Below are positions 16,010-24,669 of a stretch of DNA of 38,404 bases, in pieces. The number at the start of each line of letters is the position of its first letter. Position 1 is the stretch's first letter. The DNA lies in assembly GCA_018653085.1 (NCBI GenBank), contig JABIAY010000047.1:1-38404 (forward strand). Direction: 5' to 3'. The DNA comes from Nitrospina sp. GTDB lineage: Bacteria; Nitrospinota; Nitrospinia; Nitrospinales; VA-1. Position numbers and translations under genes: made by a program. The notes below the pieces were generated by a model. It made no database searches. It had not been told where the DNA came from and worked only from the letters and a program-made list of their open reading frames with translations.

Positions 16010-16366
16010 TCAAAGACCGAGGTCACCCAACTCATCTTCTTCAAATAACTCCATCAGGGAATTACTGGAATCGTCTTGAAACTGTTCCTGGTCTTTTCGG
16101 TCAATATATACGTTCACCTGCCTTAAGTGTTCCGCTGAAAGGTTGCACAGAACCAATCGTTCCATGACAGTTTCCTTTTGGTATTCATTCAGTAACCTGC
16201 CAATGCAATTGTGAAGAAACGGCGTCAGGATTGACTCCACCCCTTGAAAATCCAACTCCACCGGGTTGCGTTGCTTAAATTCTTCAGCAAGCATCTGATA
16301 CACCTTCTGCCCATCATCGATGGATGTGCAGTGAGGTCCCACATGTTCTGATAGCCTGATCTTCAT
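16010..16366 (-). CDS. STAS-like (DUF4325) protein
   Basis: 118 aa. The core ALxQMLAEEFKQRNPVELDFQGVESILTPFLHNCIGRLL shows the V-x-LDF-x-GV pattern of DUF4325/STAS-like modules, with F at the usual surface. An acidic tail follows (LFEEDELGDLGL). STAS folds bind anti-sigma factor-type kinases or regulate transport; here nothing adjacent is a kinase or transporter. The phosphorylatable Ser/Thr of true SpoIIAA is not evident. It stands alone, facing trmL. Confidence 0.75.
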   Translation of the reverse strand: MKIRLSEHVGPHCTSIDDGQKVYQMLAEEFKQRNPVELDFQGVESILTPFLHNCIGRLLNEYQKETVMERLVLCNLSAEHLRQVNVYIDRKDQEQFQDDSSNSLMELFEEDELGDLGL

Positions 16367-16508
16367 CGTTCACCTTTTTCTTCGAATTTAGAAAATAACC
16401 CGCTGTTCTCCTTATGGTACCCCCCTCGTAAATTGCTGCAATGATTTTATTGTTTTTGCATGAAATCTGCGTGCGAGGGTCAAATTCGCGCCCATTTTAC
16501 CGATAAGT

Positions 16509-16517
16509 TGTTATAAT
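16509..16517 (+). promoter_or_regulatory. extended -10 promoter
   Basis: TGTTATAAT combines the TGn extended -10 motif with a perfect TATAAT (16512-16517), 40 nt before the start of the coiled-coil gene. No good -35 hexamer is visible, as is common with extended -10 promoters. Confidence 0.55.
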
Positions 16518-16557
16518 TAAAGATACCTCCAATAATTCAATATTTTACGTAAATACG

Positions 16558-17577
16558 ATGCACAACGCCGCTTTACAAAAAAGCCCAGGCCGTTCGGCTG
16601 TTCCCTGTGTGGCAGTTGGAACTTGTTTCATCGGAATCCTGCTTTTGCAATGCTTCCTTCTCTTTACCCCTGCTCAGGCGCAGGATTTCAAGCCCGAAAA
16701 ATTTGACAAAAGTCTCCTTAACGATTCGTTGCAAGAACAGGAAATCCTGCGGGAAGAAATGGTTCTAGAACAGGAAATTCTGCGGGAAGAAATGGAACAA
16801 ATTCGCATAGAGATGCAACGCATCATGGAGGAAATAAAGGTAGCGATGAAAGCAGAGGCTCTGAAATTGAAAGCCGAACTGCAAGGACTGCAACAGGAAA
16901 CCAAGTCCATTCAGGAAGAAATACTGGGAATCATGGAAAAGTCCAAAAATGATTTTCTCGCAGGCAAAGAAGAAATGCGCAAAGAACTGAAAAAAATGCG
17001 CATGGAAGCAAAGACCATGACTAAAGAGATAAAACAAGTTCTTCAGAGCCAAAAAGCAATCTGGCAACAGGAAACTACAGCACTTAAAGATTCTCTGGTC
17101 GAGGCCCGGGGGGAAATGAACTCTGCCAAAGCGGACTCGAAAGAAGTACTGCAATCGAGCCGTGCGGCCTTCAGCGATTTTCAAAAGGAGAAAAGTATAA
17201 CCATGGCTGATTCCCGAACCGAATCGGGCGCGGCAATGTTTGAAGCCGGAAGCATCTTCAAAAAAAGTCAACAGGATTACAAGCAGGCCTCCAAAAATAT
17301 TGCCGAGGAACTCAAGGCCGACATGCAGGAAACCCGGAGAGCCATGAAAAGAAGGACGAGAACTCAAAGGCGGGATTCTAAAAATGTCCAGGGGGAAGTA
17401 CTGGCGGCCTTGAAGATAGCTAAAAATAAAAGGGTCGCTGAATTAAGACATGATTCGACCCGGAAGAAATTACGCAAGAAAAAAAAATGTCCGGTCCACA
17501 CAAAAGCAAATCAAGAAAAGAGAACGGATCAAAAAAACCGAGAAACGTCAAGCTGTTGTGCGCAAGTCCAAGTCTAA
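16558..17577 (+). CDS. secreted coiled-coil protein, first part of a split gene
   Basis: 339 codons. The N-terminus has basic residues, a hydrophobic stretch (CFIGILLLQCFLLF) and AQAQD, a clear signal peptide. Residues 55-290 are a long charged coiled coil (repeated QEILREEMxLEQ and KxxMRxEAKTM units). In the stretch to about 307 the coding character is good, then the frame crosses a run of nine A's (17479-17487) and the tail after it is rich in Cys and Ser (CPVHTKANQ...SSCCAQ), unlike the protein before it. The overlapping next frame continues the basic, helical style. The two frames are therefore best read as one protein of about 620 aa. No ribosome site is visible. A periplasmic structural role is likely, function unknown. 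Confidence 0.7.
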   Translation: MHNAALQKSPGRSAVPCVAVGTCFIGILLLQCFLLFTPAQAQDFKPEKFDKSLLNDSLQEQEILREEMVLEQEILREEMEQIRIEMQRIMEEIKVAMKAEALKLKAELQGLQQETKSIQEEILGIMEKSKNDFLAGKEEMRKELKKMRMEAKTMTKEIKQVLQSQKAIWQQETTALKDSLVEARGEMNSAKADSKEVLQSSRAAFSDFQKEKSITMADSRTESGAAMFEAGSIFKKSQQDYKQASKNIAEELKADMQETRRAMKRRTRTQRRDSKNVQGEVLAALKIAKNKRVAELRHDSTRKKLRKKKKCPVHTKANQEKRTDQKNRETSSCCAQVQV

Positions 17578-18418
17578 AGTCGTGGACCGCAAAAGAACAG
17601 AAAAGCGCAAGACCGAACGCAAAAAAATCCAAAGAAAATCCACCGTAAAAAAGAAAAAAGTAAAAAAACAGCTGGCCAGAAAAACAACCCAAAAACGAGT
17701 TGTTAAAAAGCAGACTGCGCAACGACCTCAGCCAGCCGTCAAGAAAAAGTTGCCTGCACAAATCCCTCAAGACAAGCAGGAAAAAACACAAGAGGAGACC
17801 GCAGAAACGTTGGAAGGGAATTTCAGCAATAGGCTGGATGAAAGGAAAAAAAAGAAAACTGAAAAAAAACCGAAGCAGAAAAAAATTGTGGAAGATAAAA
17901 CTGAAGTGGTCGTAGCTTCCCTGCCAGACACCTCGGTCGAAACGACCGAAGAATCTACACAGGAAACACTCTCCCGGTTCAGTAAAAACATTTCAAGCTT
18001 GAAGAGTAATTTAAAAAATACAAGCGGCAATCCAGAGGCTTTACTGTCAAAACTAGGGGATGCCTATTTGGAAGCCCAGCGTTTCATGGATTCGCAAAAG
18101 GAAAATGAGGAAAGGCAAAACCTACTCGAACTCTCCAGTAACGGAGGCCTGCTTTTGGGAAGTTACGAGCAGGCCGCCTGGGCATACAAGCTGGCCCTGA
18201 ATTTCAATCGCAAAAATGCCAAAACCCACCTCAAAATCGGGAGAATTTATGATGAAATGGGGGATGGGCGAAACGCACTCATGTACGCAAAATTGGCGCA
18301 CCAAATCTTCAAAAGAAACGATAATTCAGGCCAAATGAAAGAAACACAGTCCTTCATAGATTTACTGGCCGCAAAATATGAAAACAAATCTGGAAAAAAA
18401 GTGGTGCATAAAGGATAA
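17450..18418 (+). CDS. basic linker plus TPR-like domain, second part of the split gene
   Basis: 322 codons in the +1 frame relative to the preceding part, overlapping it by 128 nt. Its first dozen codons are not translated in the expected joined reading, which enters this frame at the A9 run. The part has a Lys/Arg-rich stretch (up to about residue 150), an acidic Thr/Glu-rich bridge and a helical C-terminal domain with TPR-like pairs (GSYEQAAWAYKLALNFNRKNAKTHLKIGRIYDEMGDGRNALMYAKLA). No ribosome site or leader supports independent translation from 17450. Basic-linker proteins with signal peptide and coiled coil could bind DNA, nucleoid or cell-wall polymers; that is inference. Confidence 0.7.
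   Translation: MIRPGRNYARKKNVRSTQKQIKKRERIKKTEKRQAVVRKSKSKVVDRKRTEKRKTERKKIQRKSTVKKKKVKKQLARKTTQKRVVKKQTAQRPQPAVKKKLPAQIPQDKQEKTQEETAETLEGNFSNRLDERKKKKTEKKPKQKKIVEDKTEVVVASLPDTSVETTEESTQETLSRFSKNISSLKSNLKNTSGNPEALLSKLGDAYLEAQRFMDSQKENEERQNLLELSSNGGLLLGSYEQAAWAYKLALNFNRKNAKTHLKIGRIYDEMGDGRNALMYAKLAHQIFKRNDNSGQMKETQSFIDLLAAKYENKSGKKVVHKG
17479..17487 (+). other. A9 homopolymer at the predicted frame change
   Basis: Nine A's lie between codons for Lys and the divergence of the two frames. One A fewer would fuse the upstream and downstream frames into a single open frame of 16558-18418. Such runs are known slippage sites for RNA polymerase and also the commonest place for assembly errors. Confidence 0.75.
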
Positions 18419-18481
18419 TATATCTTCTATAGTGGCTGTGCCTTTTCAGCTGGCTCCATATTATCGACTTAGAGGTGTGAG

Positions 18482-18985
18482 TTGGACAAAAATCCTATTC
18501 TGGAATTCATTGAGCGGTTGCCCTTTTTCCAGGAATTTTCAGACGAGGAAAAAGCCAAGCTGGTAAACACCTCTGGAATTTTTGAAAAATACAAGGATGG
18601 GGAAACCATCATCTCGGAAGGAGACAGCGGGTCCGCTCTATTCGTGGTCCTGACCGGATCCATTCGAATTACCAAGTCAACCTTGGCCCCTGTTCGGGAC
18701 GGGCATATTTCCCTTCAGGAACCAGAAGAAATTACCATCGCGGAACTAAAAGCCGGATCAATTTTCGGCGAGGTTTCGTTGATCAGCAATCGCCCCAGAA
18801 ATACCAACGCCCTTGCCGACTCCCAGCAAGTTGTGGTCATGAAAATCACCCAGGAAATCATAGACAAATTCAATCTGGTAATTCAAAAGAAATTTCAAGC
18901 ACAGTTGATCCTGACCCTCGTTCAAAGGTTGGATGATATGAATACCAAATATATTAAATTAAAATCCAGCCTCCAGAAGGACTGA
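18482..18985 (+). CDS. cyclic nucleotide-binding domain protein
   Basis: 167 aa. The start is TTG at 18482, chosen because GAGGTG lies 4 nt upstream. A single cNMP-binding domain fills residues 8-140: FFQEFSDEEKAKLV, then EKYKDGETIISEGDSGSALFVVLTGSIRI, and the phosphate-binding cassette IFGEVSLISNRPRNTNA with the expected Glu and Arg. A short C-terminal helix follows and there is no helix-turn-helix, so it is not a CRP-type activator. It probably binds cAMP or cGMP and regulates a partner. It follows the split coiled-coil gene by 63 nt in the same direction. Confidence 0.85.
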   Translation: MDKNPILEFIERLPFFQEFSDEEKAKLVNTSGIFEKYKDGETIISEGDSGSALFVVLTGSIRITKSTLAPVRDGHISLQEPEEITIAELKAGSIFGEVSLISNRPRNTNALADSQQVVVMKITQEIIDKFNLVIQKKFQAQLILTLVQRLDDMNTKYIKLKSSLQKD

Positions 18986-19084
18986 AAAAAACTCCCGTCT
19001 AACTGCGCACCCCCCTTCCTTTTCCCGGCTTTTCCCCTCATTTTTATAACCGCAAAATCCATCCCCGCACATCCCAATATACGT

Positions 19085-19090
19085 TATAAT
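19085..19090 (+). promoter_or_regulatory. TATAAT -10 close to the hflX start
   Basis: A perfect -10 hexamer ends 11 nt before the ATG at 19102, so a transcript from it would be nearly leaderless. No -35 is obvious; the proposal rests on the hexamer and position alone. Confidence 0.4.
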
Positions 19091-19101
19091 CCGCTTAACG
19101 C

Positions 19102-20397
19102 ATGAAAACCAAAACTCCGAATCACATAAAGACCCATCCCTCAAAACCGAAAGCCATATTGGTGGGGGTTAGTATGCCCTCCTCACCGTCTGCTGAAATT
19201 TCGCTGGAGGAACTGGCAGGTCTCGCCACCACCGCCCAATATAATCCGGTTGCCACATTAACTCAGCGCCTGACGGATATTAACCCCAAAACCTTTGTGG
19301 GTAGCGGAAAAGTGGAAGAGATCAGATTGGCCGTTAAACACCATAGCCCTGAAGCAGTCATTTTTGACGAGGAACTTTCGCCCCGGCAGAACCGGGAGCT
19401 GGAAAATATCTTCAAGTGCAGGGTAATGGACCGACCCTGGGTCATTCTGGAAATCTTCAGCGATCACGCCCGAACCCGGGAAGCGAAAACTCAGGTTGAA
19501 CTGGCAAAGATGAAGTATGCGCTTCCCCGCCTTACCGGGATGTGGGGACACCTTTCCCGGCAACGTGGTGGAATTGGCATGAAAGACGTAGGGGAAACGC
19601 AGATCCAGTTGGACCGCCGAATGATCCGCAATGAAATCCACAAGCTGGAAAAAAAGCTCGTTCAAATTGACAAGGAAAAGAAGACTCAGCGAAAAAATCG
19701 ATCAGGAACTTATAAGGTAGCATTGGTCGGTTACACCAACGCGGGAAAATCCAGCTTGATGAATTGCCTGACAGGTGCCGACACGCTGGTCGAGGACAAA
19801 CTCTTCGCAACCCTGGATGCGACCGTGCGCAAGATCAAGAAAAATTTTCCATACCCGGTATTGCTATCAGATACCGTAGGGTTGATCAACAAACTACCTC
19901 ATGATCTGGTCGCTTCGTTTAAGAGCACCCTGGATGAGGTCCGTGATGCCAATTTGTTGATCCATGTCGTGGACCTCAGTCACCCTGAATATATCGAACA
20001 AATGCGCACCGCCGATGATCTTCTCCGGGAAATGAGCGCAGACGACATCGACATTGTCATCGCCTTTAATAAAGTTGACAGCTTGCCCGACATCGAAATT
20101 CTGGACCGGGCTCTTCATGCTTTTCCTTCTTCGGTTGGCATTTCCTGCCAAACGGGACAAGGCATTGACTCGCTCCGCCAACAAATCATCTATCACTACG
20201 AGAAAAAACTAGCCCCTTACCGTCTAGAACTTGATCACTCCCAGGCCATTCTCGTTCAGGAAATAAGGAAAGTCGCCCTGATATTAAAAGAGGATTACAA
20301 CCCCGATGGCATCGTATTAAGCTTAAGACTTTCTCTGGAGGCAAAAGCCAAGTTGGAATCTATTTTAAAACGGTCTCTGAAAACCGCGTCAGAATAA
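19102..20397 (+). CDS. hflX: GTPase HflX, ribosome-associated
   Basis: 431 aa. The N-terminal domain carries the family motif LAGLATTAQYNP and TFVGSGKVEEI, then a glycine-rich linker LSRQRGGIGMKDVGETQIQLDRR. The G domain shows G1 GYTNAGKSS (about 210-218), G3 SDTVGLINKLPHDLVASFKSTLDEV and G4 FNKVD. HflX binds the 50S subunit and splits stalled 70S ribosomes under heat stress. Its start is only 11 nt from a TATAAT. It runs toward pcrA and ends inside a shared inverted repeat (20369-20406). Confidence 0.95.
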   Translation: MKTKTPNHIKTHPSKPKAILVGVSMPSSPSAEISLEELAGLATTAQYNPVATLTQRLTDINPKTFVGSGKVEEIRLAVKHHSPEAVIFDEELSPRQNRELENIFKCRVMDRPWVILEIFSDHARTREAKTQVELAKMKYALPRLTGMWGHLSRQRGGIGMKDVGETQIQLDRRMIRNEIHKLEKKLVQIDKEKKTQRKNRSGTYKVALVGYTNAGKSSLMNCLTGADTLVEDKLFATLDATVRKIKKNFPYPVLLSDTVGLINKLPHDLVASFKSTLDEVRDANLLIHVVDLSHPEYIEQMRTADDLLREMSADDIDIVIAFNKVDSLPDIEILDRALHAFPSSVGISCQTGQGIDSLRQQIIYHYEKKLAPYRLELDHSQAILVQEIRKVALILKEDYNPDGIVLSLRLSLEAKAKLESILKRSLKTASE

Positions 20398-20406
20398 CAG
20401 ACCGTT
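20369..20406. terminator. bidirectional terminator-like inverted repeat between hflX and pcrA
   Basis: AACGGTCT (20369-20376) and AGACCGTT (20399-20406) are perfect 8-bp arms around a 22-nt loop. T-rich tracts lie on both sides (TTTTAAAA before; TTCTTTC after). The hflX stop codon lies in the loop and the pcrA stop is just outside, which fits a shared terminator for convergent genes. Confidence 0.45.
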
Positions 20407-20409
20407 CTT

Positions 20410-22581
20410 TCAAAGAACAATCAGCTTCGCGTGGCTGGCTGAGAGCTGCTTTTTCCCGTGCGGAGCCTTGAAAAACACTTCCAGCCTCAAATCTTCTTCG
20501 CTTCCTGAAAGGTTGAGCACAATTCCCGATCCAAACTTCGCGTGCAAGACTTTTGTCCCAATCGAATAACCACCCTCTTCTTTTTCCTGGCAAGACATGG
20601 AGGGAATGGATTGTCCAAAGTTATCGTTAAATTTTGGGGCAAGCTCACCGGCGAACCCGCTGGACTCCCGGATCATAACTTCATCGGGAATGGCAAGTAA
20701 AAAATCTGAAGGCTGGTAGTTAAAGATGGTGCCATAAACTCTCCTACTCCGCGCATGGGTGACGAACAGTTTTTTTCGGGCTCGGGTAAAACCTACATAA
20801 CACAACCTTCTCTCTTCTTCATATTCTTCCGGATCCGACATGGAACTGGCATGAGGGAGAAGTCCATTTTCCATGCCTACCACAAATACGGAAGAAAATT
20901 CCAACCCCTTGCAGGTATGCAGGGTCATTAACGGAAGAACCCCCCGCTCATCATCAAAGTTGTCCAGGTCGGCCACCAGCGAAGCCGAATCCAGGAACTC
21001 CTGCAAGCTCCCCTCTCCACTCTCCACCGACTGTTCCACAGCGGAAAACAATTCATTCAGGTTTTCGATGCGCCCTTTACTCTCGTGAGTATTCTCCGCC
21101 TCCAACATTTCTCCATATCCCGACCGGTCTATCACCTCTTGCAAAAGCTCCAGCGGATTGCCCTGCCGAAAAGTGGCGGCCAGGTGATCCATGATTTCCA
21201 GAAATTGAGTGATCTTCCTGCCCGCAGCAGAGGCTGTCATTTTCCGTTGTTCGTTATCACGCAAACCCTCCAGAAGCGTCAAACCTTTCTCCTGGCAATA
21301 AGCCTCCACTTTTTCCACCGAGGTCTTGCCAATTCCTCGAGCAGGAACATTTAATATTCGTTTTAAAGAAACCGAGTCGTTCGGATTCAAAACCACCCGC
21401 ATATATGCCAGAACATCCTTGATTTCTTTTCTCTCGTAAAAACGCAATCCCCCTATAACCTGATAAGGCAACCCGTTTCGCCGCAACACATCTTCCATTA
21501 CACGGGATTGCGCATTGGTACGGTAAAGAATCGCCATTTCATTGAAACTAAAACCTTCATCACGGTTCAATGTCAGGATTTTTTCGCAAACAAAATCAGC
21601 CTCATCGATTTCATCTTTAGCCTTGTAGCATAACACCGGCGAGCCCTTTTCATTTTGCGTCCATAATGTTTTGTCTCTCCGGTTGCTATTTTCCTTCACC
21701 ACACTCCCCGCCGCGCTTAAAATATTTTGTGTGGAACGATAATTTTCCTCAAGCTTGATCACTGTGGTTCCGGGAAAATCACTTTCAAACTTCAAAATAT
21801 TTTCTATATTTGCCCCTCTCCACCGATAAATACTCTGATCGTCATCACCCACGACACAAATATTTTTATGGGACTCCGACAACAAACGCACCAGCTTGTA
21901 CTGCGCCGCGTTGGTATCCTGAAACTCATCCACCAGAATATAGCGAAACTTATCGTTGTAATAAGTCCGTAAAGAAGGCACCTCCTGAAAAAGTCGGACC
22001 GCAAAAATCAGCAAATCATCAAAATCCAAAGCGTTATTTTTTTTCAGGGCAGACTGGTAAACAGGATAAAGACCTGCCGCCTTGAACTGGTGCCCATACG
22101 GCATCGCATCCTGTTGCACATCTTCGGGCATCAAAAAATCATTCTTAAATCCACTGATGTGATTGAGGAGAGTTTTAGGCGGAAACGCGTCCGAACTGAT
22201 TTGCGCCGCCTTCATGCACTGTTTGACCAGGGTCAGTTGATCCTGAGCATCATAGATAACAAAATCATTGGAGAAACCCAATTCCGAAATATGCCTTCGC
22301 AGGATTCTCAGGCAAAAAGAATGGAAGGTGCTAACCCAGGGAAAAGCTCCGCGAAGATCCAGCATGTTTCGAACACGCTCCTTCATCTCCCCTGCCGCCT
22401 TGTTGGTAAATGTGATGGCCAGGATACTTTCCGGAGACACGCCCTTCGCCTTGATAAGGTGGGCAATTCGGCAGGTGATGACACGTGTTTTCCCCGAGCC
22501 TGCCCCTGCCACCAACATCAACGGCCCCTCACTATGTTGCACAGCCTGCAACTGCTGGGGATTTAAATTTTCAAGATCCAT
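20410..22581 (-). CDS. pcrA: ATP-dependent DNA helicase, UvrD/PcrA type
   Basis: 723 aa, SF1A helicase length. Motif I is AGAGSGKT (25-32), motif Ia ITFTNKAAGEM, motif II VDEFQDTN (about 220), motif III VVGDDDQSIYRWRGA, motif IV YRSTQN, motif V LMTLHTCKGLEF and motif VI YVGFTRARKKL are all present. The C-terminus (GTKVLHAKFGSGIVLNL) is the Tudor-like RNA-polymerase-binding domain of PcrA/UvrD. It acts in repair, removal of RecA and transcription-coupled clearing. It lies 34 nt after hemH in the same direction. No clear ribosome site precedes its ATG. Confidence 0.95.
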   Translation of the reverse strand: MDLENLNPQQLQAVQHSEGPLMLVAGAGSGKTRVITCRIAHLIKAKGVSPESILAITFTNKAAGEMKERVRNMLDLRGAFPWVSTFHSFCLRILRRHISELGFSNDFVIYDAQDQLTLVKQCMKAAQISSDAFPPKTLLNHISGFKNDFLMPEDVQQDAMPYGHQFKAAGLYPVYQSALKKNNALDFDDLLIFAVRLFQEVPSLRTYYNDKFRYILVDEFQDTNAAQYKLVRLLSESHKNICVVGDDDQSIYRWRGANIENILKFESDFPGTTVIKLEENYRSTQNILSAAGSVVKENSNRRDKTLWTQNEKGSPVLCYKAKDEIDEADFVCEKILTLNRDEGFSFNEMAILYRTNAQSRVMEDVLRRNGLPYQVIGGLRFYERKEIKDVLAYMRVVLNPNDSVSLKRILNVPARGIGKTSVEKVEAYCQEKGLTLLEGLRDNEQRKMTASAAGRKITQFLEIMDHLAATFRQGNPLELLQEVIDRSGYGEMLEAENTHESKGRIENLNELFSAVEQSVESGEGSLQEFLDSASLVADLDNFDDERGVLPLMTLHTCKGLEFSSVFVVGMENGLLPHASSMSDPEEYEEERRLCYVGFTRARKKLFVTHARSRRVYGTIFNYQPSDFLLAIPDEVMIRESSGFAGELAPKFNDNFGQSIPSMSCQEKEEGGYSIGTKVLHAKFGSGIVLNLSGSEEDLRLEVFFKAPHGKKQLSASHAKLIVL

Positions 22582-22615
22582 GAATATTCTTTAGTGCTAG
22601 AAGGATGTTGCCACT

Positions 22616-23569
22616 TTAGGCAAGGTTTTCCCAAGTCACAGAAGCCAGTGCTTCAACAAATGTCGGGGAGAGGTTTAACGATTCGGTGCGGTGTAAATTC
22701 AATTTACGCTCTTTGGCATATTTATTAAATTCTATATCAATATCAAATAAAATTTCTACATGATCGCAAACAAAACCGACCGGGACGATTAAAACCGTTT
22801 TCGCTCCCCGTCTCGCGATCTTATCCAAAACCGATTCTACAGTAGGCCCCAACCAGGGAATCGGTATCATGCCCTGGCTCTGGTAAGCTTTGAACCAGTA
22901 TCTCGGTTGCACACGTTCCACAAGCCTGTTAATGGTTTTGTCAAACTCTTCTGCATAAGGATCGCCAAACTCCAGAGACTCGGACGGAATACTATGTGCC
23001 GTGAAAATCGTGTAAACCGACTCTTTAGCATTCGGCCCCAGTTTTTCAAGAGCTCCCCGGTATTTTTCTTCAAGCGCGTCAATCAGAAGCGGGTGATCCG
23101 CCCAACTACCAATGTAGCGTACATCCATATCTTCAGCATCGCAGTTTTTCAACGCTTCTTTAAAAACCTTGAAGTACAAGCGTGTGCTCCAGGTACTGAA
23201 TTGTGGAGCCATGCAAAGTGCCACCACCCTTTTTACTCCATCGTCCTTCATCCTTTTTACTTCGTCACGGATGTAAGGACTCCAGTTACGCATTCCGCAA
23301 TAGACCTTGAACTGTGGACCCTGCTGGTTGAGAAAAGTTTCCAGCCGAGCGCAAAGCTCCTGGGTAATTTCCCGCAAGGGGGATTTCCCGCCGATCTGCT
23401 CATAGCGGTGGCGAATTATTTGGATAGTCTCTGGAGTGGACTCCGTTCCGCCTCGGATGTTCCTCAAATATTCCGGAATATCATCGGTGGACTCGGGAGC
23501 CCCATGCGCCATAAGGAAAACACCGGTCAGTGGCTCGGTGGTTGAAAAATCATTCATGCTGGTATTCAT
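22616..23569 (-). CDS. hemH: ferrochelatase
   Basis: 317 aa, normal length for the soluble enzyme. The two catalytic parts are seen: FTAHSIPSES (the conserved active-site His) and the signature VPVGFVCDHVEILFDIDIE with the conserved Glu. It inserts iron into a porphyrin ring. Whether it uses protoporphyrin IX or coproporphyrin III cannot be read from the sequence with certainty. The ATG at 23569 overlaps the end of hemE by 20 nt, with an alternative ATG five codons later. No 2Fe-2S cysteines are evident. Confidence 0.93.
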   Translation of the reverse strand: MNTSMNDFSTTEPLTGVFLMAHGAPESTDDIPEYLRNIRGGTESTPETIQIIRHRYEQIGGKSPLREITQELCARLETFLNQQGPQFKVYCGMRNWSPYIRDEVKRMKDDGVKRVVALCMAPQFSTWSTRLYFKVFKEALKNCDAEDMDVRYIGSWADHPLLIDALEEKYRGALEKLGPNAKESVYTIFTAHSIPSESLEFGDPYAEEFDKTINRLVERVQPRYWFKAYQSQGMIPIPWLGPTVESVLDKIARRGAKTVLIVPVGFVCDHVEILFDIDIEFNKYAKERKLNLHRTESLNLSPTFVEALASVTWENLA

Positions 23570-24572
23570 GAACCATTTCCACTACAGCTTTGACATGCTC
23601 TACAGGGGTGTGTTGCAAAATCCCATGTCCCAAATTGAAGATATGGCCTCTTCCCCCAGCACGCTTGAGGATATCATGGACCCTATCTTGAATCACCGGC
23701 AGGGGAGCAAAAAGCGTTACCGGGTCGAGATTGCCCTGGACTGGCTGGTCACTTCCCAAAATAGCCCGAGCTGTATCTATTTCAATTCTCCAGTCAAAGC
23801 TGAGAACATCTCCGCCAGCCTTTTGCACCGTGTCCAATAACGTGGAGGTCCCGGTGCTGAAATTAATGATAGGGACTCCGACATCTTTCAGTCCATCAAA
23901 AACACGCTTGGTATAAGGAAGAATATATTTTTCGTAATCGTGAGGGCTGAGGCATCCGACCCAACTGTCGAATATCTGGAGAGCCTGAGCCCCTGCGGAA
24001 ACTTGCATCTTCAAGTAATCCACCAACATGATGCAAACCTTATCCATCAACATCTCCCAAACATCCGGAGATTCATACATCATCAACTTGGTGGTTTTAA
24101 ATTCCCGTGACTTTCCCCCCTCTATCATATAACTGCATAGAGTAAATGGTGCCCCGGCAAAACCGATCAAGGGAATATTAATTTCCTTTCTCACCAAACG
24201 AATCGCATCGGCAACAAAACCCAGTTGTTCCTCCACGTTTACCGGTAACAGGCCCTCGACAGCCTTTCTGTCCTTAACCGGACGAGGAATCATGGGACCA
24301 TCACCCGCGACAAACTCCAAACCCGTCCCCATCGGTTCCAAGGGAAGAAGAATATCAGCAAAAATTATAGCCGCATCCACCCCCAGCACATCCAGAGGTT
24401 GCAATGTAACTTCACAAGCCAATTCCGGGGTCTTGCACATTTCCAGAAAGGTGTGTTTTTCTTTGAGGTCCCGGTAAACTTTCATATACCGACCCGCCTG
24501 GCGCATGAACCAAACAGGAGTTTTATCAACCGGTTCGCCCCGGCAAGCCTTTATAAAACGTGAATTTTCCAT
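23550..24572 (-). CDS. hemE: uroporphyrinogen decarboxylase
   Basis: 340 aa from the ATG at 24572, with AGG 5 nt upstream; a TTG at 24584 is possible but has no ribosome site. The signatures are RQAGRYM near residue 24-30, IFADILLPLEPMG with the catalytic Asp, and GFAGAPFTLCSYMIEGGKS. It removes four carboxyl groups from uroporphyrinogen III, the step before coproporphyrinogen III. The gene begins a hemE-hemH-pcrA operon and shares 20 nt with hemH, so translation is probably coupled. Confidence 0.96.
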   Translation of the reverse strand: MENSRFIKACRGEPVDKTPVWFMRQAGRYMKVYRDLKEKHTFLEMCKTPELACEVTLQPLDVLGVDAAIIFADILLPLEPMGTGLEFVAGDGPMIPRPVKDRKAVEGLLPVNVEEQLGFVADAIRLVRKEINIPLIGFAGAPFTLCSYMIEGGKSREFKTTKLMMYESPDVWEMLMDKVCIMLVDYLKMQVSAGAQALQIFDSWVGCLSPHDYEKYILPYTKRVFDGLKDVGVPIINFSTGTSTLLDTVQKAGGDVLSFDWRIEIDTARAILGSDQPVQGNLDPVTLFAPLPVIQDRVHDILKRAGGRGHIFNLGHGILQHTPVEHVKAVVEMVHEYQHE

Positions 24573-24607
24573 AAACCTATTCAAAAAAAGGGGGATAAAT
24601 TTTACTG

Positions 24608-24637
24608 ATTATAGGACGGGAGCCTATGCAGGATCAA
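24608..24637 (-). promoter_or_regulatory. promoter of the hemE-hemH-pcrA operon
   Basis: On the minus strand TTGATC (24637-24632) and a perfect TATAAT (24613-24608) are separated by 18 nt, 35 nt before the hemE ATG. Spacing and hexamers fit a sigma-70-type promoter. Confidence 0.6.
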
Positions 24638-24669
24638 CGGTTTGTTTTGATTGTTCGCTGGAATCCGCT

